Positions 8,176 to 14,697 of a stretch of 30,333 nt of DNA are shown piece after piece. The stretch spans positions 1-30,333 of the forward strand of contig DUSB01000034.1 in NCBI GenBank assembly GCA_012840625.1. The letters run 5' to 3'. Under the pieces are notes generated by a model, which saw nothing but the letters and a program-made list of their open reading frames with translations, did not search any database and had not been told where the DNA came from. Numbering within the stretch: the first letter of the stretch is position 1; each line of letters starts with the position of its first letter. Origin of the DNA: Syntrophomonadaceae bacterium. Its GTDB lineage: Bacteria > Bacillota > Syntrophomonadia > Syntrophomonadales > Syntrophomonadaceae. The translations under genes and the position numbers were made by a program.

Positions 8176-9471
8176 ATGAAGAAAGTAGCCATGTTTGGTC
8201 TAGGTTTTGTGGGGCTCCCTCTGGCCTTGAGTTTTTCCATGCGGGGCTGCCAGGTCATTGGAGTAGATATTGATGAGGAGCTGGTCAGCCAGCTGAATCA
8301 GGGCCAAAGCCATCACCTGGAGTCCTATGAAGGCCGCGGCATTGAAGACATTCTACGTGAACAGCTGGATGCAGGCCGTTTTCGCGCCGTTACCGATGGC
8401 CGCATTGCCATGCAGGAATGTGATCACATCATCGTAACGGTAGGTATTCCGGTGGAAAAACAGGCTCATGATATGAAGCCGCTGCTGAGCGTATGCCACA
8501 CCATCGGTCAGGGTTTAAAAAAAGGCGATCTGGTCTTAATCCGCAGTACCGTTATTCCCGGTACTACCCGGGAGGTAATCCTGCCCATTCTGGAAGAAGA
8601 GAGCGGATTAAAAGCAGGCCAGGATTTTGATCTGGCCTATTCTTCGGAACGTATTGCTGAAGGCCGCGCTTTTCATGAATTTGAACATATGCCCGCTGCA
8701 CTGGCTGGTTGGGACGAAGAAGCTACCCGGCGCGCCTTTGAATTGATCTCCATAGTAACCAAGGCGCCTATTACACAGGCCAGCTGCATGGAAGTGGTGG
8801 AAACATCCAAGGTAATGGAGAATATCTCCCGGGATGTGAATATCGCTATGAGTAATGAATTTGCCCTTTTCTGTAAATCCATGGGCATCGATATTTTCGA
8901 AGTGATAGCGGTAGCTAATACCCATCAGCGGGTAAATCTTCTGACCCCGGGTCCAGGGGTAGGCGGGTATTGTCTGCCCAATGCGCTGTATTATCTCCTG
9001 CCCAAAGCCCAGGAATTAGATGTACCGCTGCGGCTGCTGACTACGGCGCGGCAGGTTAATGATGATATGCCCCGCTATGTAGCTGATTTGGTCCTGCGCA
9101 ACCTGCCGGTGGCACCATCCAAAGCGCGCATTGCGGTATTGGGATTAGCTATGAAGGATTATTCCAATGATGACCGCATGAGTCCAGCACTGGCCGTCAT
9201 TGAGGCGCTGCAGGAGGCGGGTTGTGAAGTGCGTGCCTTTGATCCCGCAGTTTCCTGCTCCTATCCGTTTAAGGTAGACAGTTTGGAAGAAGCGGTAAGC
9301 GGTGCGCATGGTATCGCAATTCTGGCTCGCCAGCATGGTATGGATACTATGAATCTGGATCTTTTCCAGCAGCTGATGGCTGATGATGGACAGCCCTTTA
9401 TCGTGGATACCAAGAATTTCTATGACCCTGAAATCGTCTGGAAGCAGGGTTTCAAACTGGAGCGGCTGTAG
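8176..9471 (+). CDS. Nucleotide-sugar dehydrogenase (UDP-glucose / UDP-ManNAc dehydrogenase family)
   Basis: 431 residues with the three-domain UDPG/MGDP dehydrogenase plan. An NAD-binding Rossmann domain with FGLGFVGLPLA (7-17) and the family's RSTVIPGTT (123-131). A central helical domain with E159 in SSERIAEGRAFHE and K212 in ETSKVMENISRD. The catalytic Cys C266 in GPGVGGYCLPN, then a UDP-binding C-terminal domain (about 300-431). Such enzymes oxidise C6 of a UDP-sugar twice to a uronic acid with two NAD+. The WecC-like spacing suggests UDP-N-acetylhexosamine as substrate, but this is not proven. Oddity: the Asp that usually follows the catalytic Cys by four residues (CxxxD, e.g. GGHCIxVDP) is Ala270 here. 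GAGGAGG precedes the ATG; a TATAAT-like box at 8140 could give extra transcription. Confidence 0.88.
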   Translation: MKKVAMFGLGFVGLPLALSFSMRGCQVIGVDIDEELVSQLNQGQSHHLESYEGRGIEDILREQLDAGRFRAVTDGRIAMQECDHIIVTVGIPVEKQAHDMKPLLSVCHTIGQGLKKGDLVLIRSTVIPGTTREVILPILEEESGLKAGQDFDLAYSSERIAEGRAFHEFEHMPAALAGWDEEATRRAFELISIVTKAPITQASCMEVVETSKVMENISRDVNIAMSNEFALFCKSMGIDIFEVIAVANTHQRVNLLTPGPGVGGYCLPNALYYLLPKAQELDVPLRLLTTARQVNDDMPRYVADLVLRNLPVAPSKARIAVLGLAMKDYSNDDRMSPALAVIEALQEAGCEVRAFDPAVSCSYPFKVDSLEEAVSGAHGIAILARQHGMDTMNLDLFQQLMADDGQPFIVDTKNFYDPEIVWKQGFKLERL

Positions 9472-9542
9472 GTATTACGCTCCTCGAAGTGGAGTGAAGG
9501 AAGGTTTCCAATAAATCGATCGCAAGAGCGGCAGGCTGGCTC

Positions 9543-11054
9543 ATGGTATTAAACGTGGTGGGTATGCTCCTGGGCTTCGTGCGTGAACAGGTGATTGCTG
9601 CCCGCTTCGGGACTACTATGCTGACCGACTCGTATGTCATGGCCTTTACCCTGCCTAACTTAATTTTTATTATTATAGGCGGCGCTCTGGCGACCGCCTT
9701 TATCCCTGTTTTTACCGATATATCTTTACATAAAAGCCGCCAGGATGCGGCACGGATGTCCAGTACTATTATCAATTTAACCCTGGTGACTATGGTATTA
9801 CTGGCCATACCCGGCATTGTGCTGGCGCCTTATCTGGTTTCCGCCATTGCTCCTGGCTTTACCGGTGAAACCCGGGATTTGACTATTCTGCTGACGCGGA
9901 TTATGTTTCCCTGCATTATTTTCATGAGTACCTCTCTGCTCCTGGGTGGGATTTTGAATGCATTAAAGCATTTTTCCGCACCGGCTCTCTATCCGGCTAT
10001 TTTTTCATCGGTTATCATTGTATCTGTTTACCTACTGTCCCCTGCTTACGGTGTGGTAGGTCTGGCGGTGGGAACACTGCTGGCAGCAGTGGTGCAGATG
10101 CTTTTTGCAGTGCCTTTTTTGCGGCGGCAGCGCATTCCCTATCATCTGGAGATCAAGCCTTCCCTGCCAGGGGTTAAACAGGTCTTTAATCTGATGCTGC
10201 CGGCTATGCTGGGAACCTCGATCAACCAGCTTTCAATTTTTATCGACCGTTTCCTGGCTTCCGGTCTGGTAGAAGGAAGCATTGCTGCCCTGAACTTTGC
10301 CAGCCGCCTGATGATGCTTCCTTATAACCTGTTTGTTAATGCTATCACTACCGCTGTTTTTCCCAGCCTGTCCGAAATGGCGGCTCGGGAAGACTATGCG
10401 GAGATGGGGCGCACCACCGTATTTGGCCTCAATCTGATACTATTCTTCACCATTCCGGCGGCGGTGGGTCTTTTTATCCTCTCTGAACCGGTGGTACGCC
10501 TGCTCTTTGAACATGGGGTTTTTGATGCGCGCTCTACCCAGATGACTGTTTTTGCCCTGCGTTTTTATATGCTGGCCATGGTATCACAGGGAGCCTATAC
10601 GGTTATGAACCGAACCTTCTTTGCCATGCAGGATACCAAAACCCCGGTCAAGATCAGTATGGTCGACGTAGCAGTTAATCTCACCATGAGTCTGCTACTG
10701 ATCGGTACTCTGCAGCATGGCGGACTGGCCCTGGGTACCTCCATCGGCACCACCGTCAACATGGTGCTGGTCTACATTTTCCTGCGGCGTCGCATCCAAA
10801 CACTGCCGGAAAAAAGACTGGCGCTTACCCTGGGCAAAATCATCCTGGCCTCCGCTATCATGGGGGCAGGAGTCTATTTCTTCGCCCTGGAACTGGGAAT
10901 GATGCTGGATTTGAGCCGGCTGTATAATCAGCTCATCCACGTTATCAGCAGCGTTGTCTTTGGAATCGTACTGTACGCGCTGGCCATTATCCCCATGAAA
11001 ATCGAAGAAGTCGATTACGTACGCACCCGCATCCGTGAACGCATCGGAGGCTAG
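9543..11054 (+). CDS. murJ: MurJ/MviN family lipid-linked oligosaccharide flippase
   Basis: 503 residues with about 13-14 transmembrane helices; MATE/MOP-superfamily MurJ family. Signature near the N-terminus: LGFVREQVIAARFG, then DSYVMAFTLPNLIF and GGALATAFIPVFTD. MurJ carries lipid II across the membrane. Because the gene directly follows polymerase, glycosyltransferase and sugar-dehydrogenase genes, it could instead serve as the flippase of this polymer pathway (inference). Start problem: homology-like sequence (SNKSIARAAGWL) continues 13 codons upstream to a Shine-Dalgarno region (GGAG at 9491, GAAGGAAGG at 9496-9504), but no ATG/GTG/TTG exists there; the codon at the expected start is GTT (9504). 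The ATG at 9543 is the first canonical start but lacks a clear ribosome binding site. Confidence 0.9.
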   Translation: MVLNVVGMLLGFVREQVIAARFGTTMLTDSYVMAFTLPNLIFIIIGGALATAFIPVFTDISLHKSRQDAARMSSTIINLTLVTMVLLAIPGIVLAPYLVSAIAPGFTGETRDLTILLTRIMFPCIIFMSTSLLLGGILNALKHFSAPALYPAIFSSVIIVSVYLLSPAYGVVGLAVGTLLAAVVQMLFAVPFLRRQRIPYHLEIKPSLPGVKQVFNLMLPAMLGTSINQLSIFIDRFLASGLVEGSIAALNFASRLMMLPYNLFVNAITTAVFPSLSEMAAREDYAEMGRTTVFGLNLILFFTIPAAVGLFILSEPVVRLLFEHGVFDARSTQMTVFALRFYMLAMVSQGAYTVMNRTFFAMQDTKTPVKISMVDVAVNLTMSLLLIGTLQHGGLALGTSIGTTVNMVLVYIFLRRRIQTLPEKRLALTLGKIILASAIMGAGVYFFALELGMMLDLSRLYNQLIHVISSVVFGIVLYALAIIPMKIEEVDYVRTRIRERIGG

Positions 11055-11064
11055 AAAGCTAGCA

Positions 11065-11090
11065 TAAACCACCTCCGTATTCGTGGTTTA
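11065..11090. repeat. Dyad just upstream of the HTH regulator promoter
   Basis: Arms TAAACCAC (11065-11072) and GTGGTTTA (11083-11090) with a 10-base spacer, 10 bp after the murJ stop and 7 bp before the -35 box. No T run follows, so a simple terminator is doubtful; an operator is possible. Confidence 0.4.
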
Positions 11091-11097
11091 CCATTGT

Positions 11098-11126
11098 TTG
11101 CAAAATGGGTTTTCCGGTTATATAAT
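11098..11126 (+). promoter_or_regulatory. Sigma-A promoter of the HTH regulator gene
   Basis: TTGCAA (11098-11103), a 17-bp spacer, then a consensus TATAAT (11121-11126). The predicted start of transcription is near 11133, about 43 bases before the ATG at 11176. Confidence 0.75.
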
Positions 11127-11139
11127 AGTTATAGTGTTC

Positions 11140-11161
11140 TTGTGTACAACTTTGTGCGCAA
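11140..11161 (+). promoter_or_regulatory. Tandem near-palindromic decamers, possible autoregulatory operator
   Basis: TTGTGTACAA (11140-11149) and TTGTGCGCAA (11152-11161) share TTGTGyrCAA and are spaced 12 bp start to start. They lie between the -10 box and the ribosome binding site of a gene encoding an HTH protein, the place expected for a repressor operator. Binding by that protein is inference. Confidence 0.35.
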
Positions 11162-11175
11162 GGTGGGAGGTCATT

Positions 11176-11706
11176 ATGGATTTTATTCGTATCCAGGACA
11201 AAATTATTAGCTATCAAAAGATCGATGAAACCCTGAAGAAGATACTGCAGCTCAGGGCGCGAGGACTGTCGCAGCAGGATGTAGCTGATCGGCTGCAGGT
11301 AGATCGAACCTTTATATCACGTCTGGAAGGAATAGGCGAACTGCGTAAAGGTCAGTCCATTGCCTGTATAGGTTTTCCCATTCTCAATAAGGAGGAAATA
11401 CATCAGGTTCTACAGCAGGAAGGCGTAGATTATATCCTGCTGATGACCGAAACGGAGCGTCTTGACTTTGTTAATCAGCGTTCAGGCAAAGAGCTTTTAA
11501 ACACGCTGATGGATCTCATTGGACAGGTGCGAAACTACCAGATTGCTATCTGTATTGGATCGGATGAGAGGATCAGGCTGATGAAGGGAGTACTTGATGC
11601 GGAGGTTATTTCCGTTATCATCGGAAGTTCTCCCCTTACGGAGGACAAATGGGTAGATCCGAATCAGATTCGCCACATTATCCATTCGATCAAATCAGCT
11701 CGCTAA
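11176..11706 (+). CDS. HTH transcriptional regulator paired with the 'quinate 5-dehydrogenase' gene
   Basis: 176 residues. The ATG at 11176 is chosen because GGGAGG lies 5 bases upstream; a longer frame opens at 11083 but crosses the promoter. An N-terminal helix-turn-helix (about residues 28-52) shows the pattern LSQQDVADRLQVDRTFISRLE, close to Cro/CI-type HTHs. The rest (about 60-176) is an alpha/beta domain (IACIGFPI, VDYILLMTE, YQIAICIGSDERIRL, VISVIIG) that looks like a small Rossmann-like sensor; I do not know its ligand. It is followed after 40 bp by the next gene, an arrangement I recall from other Clostridia. Likely regulates that gene and possibly itself. Confidence 0.75.
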   Translation: MDFIRIQDKIISYQKIDETLKKILQLRARGLSQQDVADRLQVDRTFISRLEGIGELRKGQSIACIGFPILNKEEIHQVLQQEGVDYILLMTETERLDFVNQRSGKELLNTLMDLIGQVRNYQIAICIGSDERIRLMKGVLDAEVISVIIGSSPLTEDKWVDPNQIRHIIHSIKSAR

Positions 11707-11746
11707 AAACAGACCAGATGTGGTTTATAAATGAGGAGGCAGCAGT

Positions 11747-12661
11747 ATGAAACATATCGTAAGTGTAAGCCTGGGGTCAGATAAACGGGATCATTCGGTA
11801 GAAACTGAATTCATGGGGGAAAAATTTCTCATTGAACGTATTGGAACCAATGGGGATTTCGACAAAGCGATAGCCTTGATCAGGGAAATGGATGGGAAGG
11901 TAGATGCTTTCGGCATGGGAGGTATTGATCTTTATGTCTACATTGCCGACAAAAGCTATACCATTAAAGACGCCCAGCGTTTGGTGGCAGCTGCCAGAAA
12001 AACCCCCATCGTAGATGGGGGAGGACTCAAAAACACCCTGGAACGCAAATGCATCATGGAAGTACAGGAGCAGGGGATTGTGGATCTAAGAGGCAAAAAG
12101 GTGCTTATGGTTTGTGCCGTGGACCGTTTTGGCATGGCGGAAGCCTTTGAAGATGTTGGCGCCAAACTCATCATCGGTGACTTTATATATACAGTAGGGT
12201 TACCTATTCCTATTTATTCCCTGAAAACACTTAAATTTTTCGGCAGCATCGTGGCACCTTTTGTAGTCAGAATGCCCTTTGAAAAACTCTATCCTACTGG
12301 TGAACAGCAGAATGTTATCACCCCCAAGAACTCTAAATACTATCATAAAGCAGATGTGCTGGCCGGTGACTTCAACTACATCCGCCGCTGGCTGCCGGAG
12401 AAATTAGATGGTCAGGTGGTTATTACCAATACCACTACCGCTGATGATTTAGAAATGCTAAAAGAACGCGGCATCAGCAAAGTAATTACCACCACTCCTG
12501 ATATGGGAGGGCGTTCTTTTGGTACCAATGTAATAGAAGCCCTGATGATTACTCTTATGGGCAAGCCTCTGGACCAGATTTCTCCAGAAGATTATTATGC
12601 CATGCTGCAGGAACTGGATCTAAAACCCGGGGTAACCGACTTTACCCAGCAGACGGCCTGA
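11747..12661 (+). CDS. 'Quinate 5-dehydrogenase'-type conserved protein (function unproven)
   Basis: 304 residues with a GAGGAGG ribosome binding site. The whole sequence resembles clostridial proteins commonly labelled quinate 5-dehydrogenase. The features I see are an N-terminal alpha/beta segment (VDAFGMGGIDLYVYIADKSY), TPIVDGGGLKNTLERK, a possible nucleotide-binding stretch KKVLMVCAVDRFGMAEAFE, and SKVITTTPDMGGRSFGTNVIE near the end. I do not see a clear GxGxxG dinucleotide fingerprint or the Lys/Asp pair of shikimate/quinate dehydrogenases, so the label should be treated with caution. Ends just before a repeat-rich gap. Confidence 0.65.
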   Translation: MKHIVSVSLGSDKRDHSVETEFMGEKFLIERIGTNGDFDKAIALIREMDGKVDAFGMGGIDLYVYIADKSYTIKDAQRLVAAARKTPIVDGGGLKNTLERKCIMEVQEQGIVDLRGKKVLMVCAVDRFGMAEAFEDVGAKLIIGDFIYTVGLPIPIYSLKTLKFFGSIVAPFVVRMPFEKLYPTGEQQNVITPKNSKYYHKADVLAGDFNYIRRWLPEKLDGQVVITNTTTADDLEMLKERGISKVITTTPDMGGRSFGTNVIEALMITLMGKPLDQISPEDYYAMLQELDLKPGVTDFTQQTA

Positions 12662-12677
12662 AAGGAATAAACTGTCA

Positions 12678-12770
12678 CAGGGGAGGGTTCTCAATTATCG
12701 CCTTTCTTTTTTGCAATTTCAGCATTATGTAATGCGGGCAAGAAAGGCGATAATTGAGAACCCTCCCCTG
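12678..12770. repeat. Long inverted repeat (31-bp arms) of the GGGGANGGTTCTC family
   Basis: Perfect 31-bp arms 12678-12708 and 12740-12770, beginning CAGGGGAGGGTTCTCAATTA, with a 31-base centre that itself contains the hairpin GCATTA-TG-TAATGC (12722-12735). It starts 17 bp after the preceding stop codon. The centre does not carry a T-tract in the position expected of a terminator, although the RNA would surely fold. Confidence 0.9.
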
Positions 12771-12789
12771 TCGCATATAAAATAAGTGC

Positions 12790-12857
12790 TCATAAGCCCC
12801 CAGTTTGCATCATAGTATTTATCACCCCGGTAGAACACCGCCTGTATCAGCTTATGA
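12790..12857. repeat. Imperfect stem-loop within the repeat-rich gap
   Basis: Arms TCATAAGC (12790-12797) and GCTTATGA (12850-12857) enclose a small CGGT/ACCG stem near 12828-12840. A minus-strand copy of the family core, GGGGACGGTACC, follows at 12861-12872. Confidence 0.5.
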
Positions 12858-12885
12858 TAGGGTACCGTCCCCGGTTGCATAGAAA

Positions 12886-12915
12886 TGCGACGGTTGAGAA
12901 CCGTTACCTGTCGCA
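12886..12915. repeat. Short hairpin carrying a minus-strand GGTTCTC core
   Basis: Arms TGCGAC (12886-12891) and GTCGCA (12910-12915), with an inner CGGTT-GAG-AACCG stem (12891-12903). On the minus strand it reads AACGGTTCTC (12896-12905), a variant of the family core. It ends only 21 bp before the next start codon. Confidence 0.6.
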
Positions 12916-12936
12916 GTTGGAGAGGGGGAGTGGGAA

Positions 12937-13911
12937 TTGGATCTGGATTTTGCCTTTTTTCATATGTCTGATCACAGCCGACCGGGCCTGGCAAGCCAGT
13001 TTTTTTTAAACCGCCTGCCGCCAGTGCTGTTTGCTCCGCGTATCGAAACCCTCCTGCGTTTACAGAATCCAGGGTGGCGCGGCTGCAATCTTTACCTGCC
13101 TATCGGTATGGATAACTGGCACTATCTGAAGCCTGAGCGCCAGGAATGGATTACCCGGCGTTCTGCTGCCATCCTGCAGCAGGACTGCGGTCTGGAGTCT
13201 ATGGCCGTAGACAGACGGCTGCTCGGCAGCTTGCAGTCACCAGCAGGTATTCAATGTTATTATGGGCATTCTTTTATTACCGCCCTGGCACTGGTATTGA
13301 CCGAAGAGGCTCTCCGCCGTCATGCTATCGAAAAAATAATTGTCCTGGGCGAAACCCCTGCTTTTGCAAGCTTTCTGGAACAGCTGCAGCAGTATGACCT
13401 GCCTGTGTCTATTCAGACTACCTGCCCCGGCCGCTACGAAGTTATGACTCATCGGTTTTTATATACAAAAGGTCTGGCTTTCAGCAATAGTTTGATTCGA
13501 CCGGAAAACTGGCAGAGCGGGGACTTGATTCTGGCCTTTTCAGAAGAGCATTATCGCATGGTAATGAGTTCGCCGGGGTGTTTTTGTATAGCCCTGCACA
13601 ATGAGCAGCACCATCTGGCCCCTGATTTAGAAGCAATTCTTACTCAGGCCCAGCTACCCCCCTGTCTGCATACTCTGGCTCCCATCCTGGAAACCTGCTT
13701 GTTACGGGAAGCAGGATTTATCCAAAAAAGTGGCGAATTACTAGATAACTCAAATTTATCAAACCCTTCCTTATATAGTGAGGCCGAAGGAGGCATGAGT
13801 GATCGCCAGCAGAATCAGGCCGACTTTATGGAAATTAAACGGCTGGGAGATGAACTTGACCTGTGGGATGCCTTCCTTGACAAGGAATCATCAGGTCTAT
13901 ATAATACCTAA
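12937..13911 (+). CDS. Unrecognised conserved-looking protein, possible Rossmann-like domain
   Basis: 324 residues; I do not recognise the family. The TTG start at 12937 is supported by GGGGGAG 6 bases upstream and by the absence of a nearby ATG. Features: no signal peptide or membrane helix; GCNLYLPIGMDNWHYLKPE (about 50-68); a beta-alpha-beta-like stretch EKIIVLGETPAFASFLEQL (about 128-146) that might bind a nucleotide; SGDLILAFSEEHY; a Cys/His-rich patch at about 212-250 (CFCIALHNEQHH); and an acidic/polar tail. It lies downstream of the 'quinate 5-dehydrogenase'-type gene with 275 bp of repeats between, and 183 bp upstream of greA. Codon use resembles its neighbours. Whether it works with the preceding gene is unknown. 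Confidence 0.6.
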   Translation: MDLDFAFFHMSDHSRPGLASQFFLNRLPPVLFAPRIETLLRLQNPGWRGCNLYLPIGMDNWHYLKPERQEWITRRSAAILQQDCGLESMAVDRRLLGSLQSPAGIQCYYGHSFITALALVLTEEALRRHAIEKIIVLGETPAFASFLEQLQQYDLPVSIQTTCPGRYEVMTHRFLYTKGLAFSNSLIRPENWQSGDLILAFSEEHYRMVMSSPGCFCIALHNEQHHLAPDLEAILTQAQLPPCLHTLAPILETCLLREAGFIQKSGELLDNSNLSNPSLYSEAEGGMSDRQQNQADFMEIKRLGDELDLWDAFLDKESSGLYNT

Positions 13912-13950
13912 AAGGCTTAAGAGAGAAAGCGGAGAGTTGAAGATTCAGCC

Positions 13951-13975
13951 AAGGGAAAACAGTTTGTTTTCCCTT
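13951..13975. repeat. Stem-loop after the 12937-13911 gene
   Basis: Perfect 10-bp arms AAGGGAAAAC (13951-13960) and GTTTTCCCTT (13966-13975) with a 5-base loop, 40 bp past the stop codon. There is no T run on the plus strand, so it is a weak terminator at best. A second small dyad CGCGC-TAATA-GCGCG lies at 14062-14076 before greA. No other gene is seen in 13912-14094. Confidence 0.45.
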
Positions 13976-14094
13976 CACTCATTCAATGCAGGAAATAAAT
14001 ACAGCAGTCCAAATAGCCAACTCACCGCTGGGCCAGGAAATTCAGTCAACAATAAAATAACCGCGCTAATAGCGCGATTGATAGGAGCGATCAC

Positions 14095-14580
14095 ATGGCT
14101 GAGAGAGAAGAAAGGGAAATTCTGCTGACCAAGGAAGGCCTTGATAAGCTAGAAGCAGAGCTTGAATATCTTAAATCCACCAAAAGGGAAGAATTGGCCG
14201 AACGTATTAAACAGGCCATTGCTTTTGGCGATATTACCGAAAACTCTGAGTATGAAGATGCGAAAAATGAGCAGGCCTTTGTAGAAGGACGTATTCTTTC
14301 TCTGGAAAAGACCCTGAAAAATTCCCGTTTGATGGAAGAAGATGATATCCGGGATGATGTGGTGACCCTGGGATCCCGGGTTACATTGGAGGAAATGAAA
14401 TCCGGCCGCCAGATGGATCTTTTACTGGTTTCTTCCGTTGAGTCAAAACTCAAGGATGGGAAGATATCCGATGAATCTCCGGTAGGAAAAGCTATCCTCG
14501 GCAAGACTGTTAATACTGAAGTTGAAGTCGAGGCTCCTGCAGGTATTATTCGTTATAAAATTATTAAGGTCGAACGGTAA
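14095..14580 (+). CDS. greA: Transcription elongation factor GreA
   Basis: 161 residues, the usual GreA length. The N-terminal antiparallel coiled coil (about 1-75) carries the tip motif AFGDITENSEYEDAKNEQ (about 42-59), whose acidic residues reach into the RNA polymerase secondary channel and trigger transcript cleavage in backtracked complexes. The C-terminal FKBP-like domain (about 80-161) ends with SPVGKAILGKTVNTEVEVEAPAG, the conserved close of the family. GGAG lies 9 bases before the ATG. Followed by lysS after 117 bp, a frequent Firmicute pairing; a weak CTGCG/CGCAG hairpin with a T-rich tail (14607-14640) may attenuate read-through. Confidence 0.96.
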   Translation: MAEREEREILLTKEGLDKLEAELEYLKSTKREELAERIKQAIAFGDITENSEYEDAKNEQAFVEGRILSLEKTLKNSRLMEEDDIRDDVVTLGSRVTLEEMKSGRQMDLLLVSSVESKLKDGKISDESPVGKAILGKTVNTEVEVEAPAGIIRYKIIKVER

Positions 14581-14697
14581 CAAGCTGCAGCCGAATTCCA
14601 ACCGGTCTGCGGGGTATAGATTCAGTCGCAGCCTTTTTCTTTCTAGTCATGCCCGGAGCAGAAGCGTTTTGCAAATTTATAGATCAGGAGTGTAATG

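Noticed and set aside
11083..11175. Upstream extension of the HTH regulator
   Set aside because: It would translate through a consensus promoter; the ATG at 11176 has a strong ribosome binding site.
12678..12770. Simple terminator for the preceding gene
   Set aside because: The stem is far longer than needed, lacks a properly placed T run, and shares its ends with repeats elsewhere in the window.
14581..14697. T-box leader for lysS
   Set aside because: The gap is too short and has no T-box consensus; only a weak attenuator-like hairpin is present.
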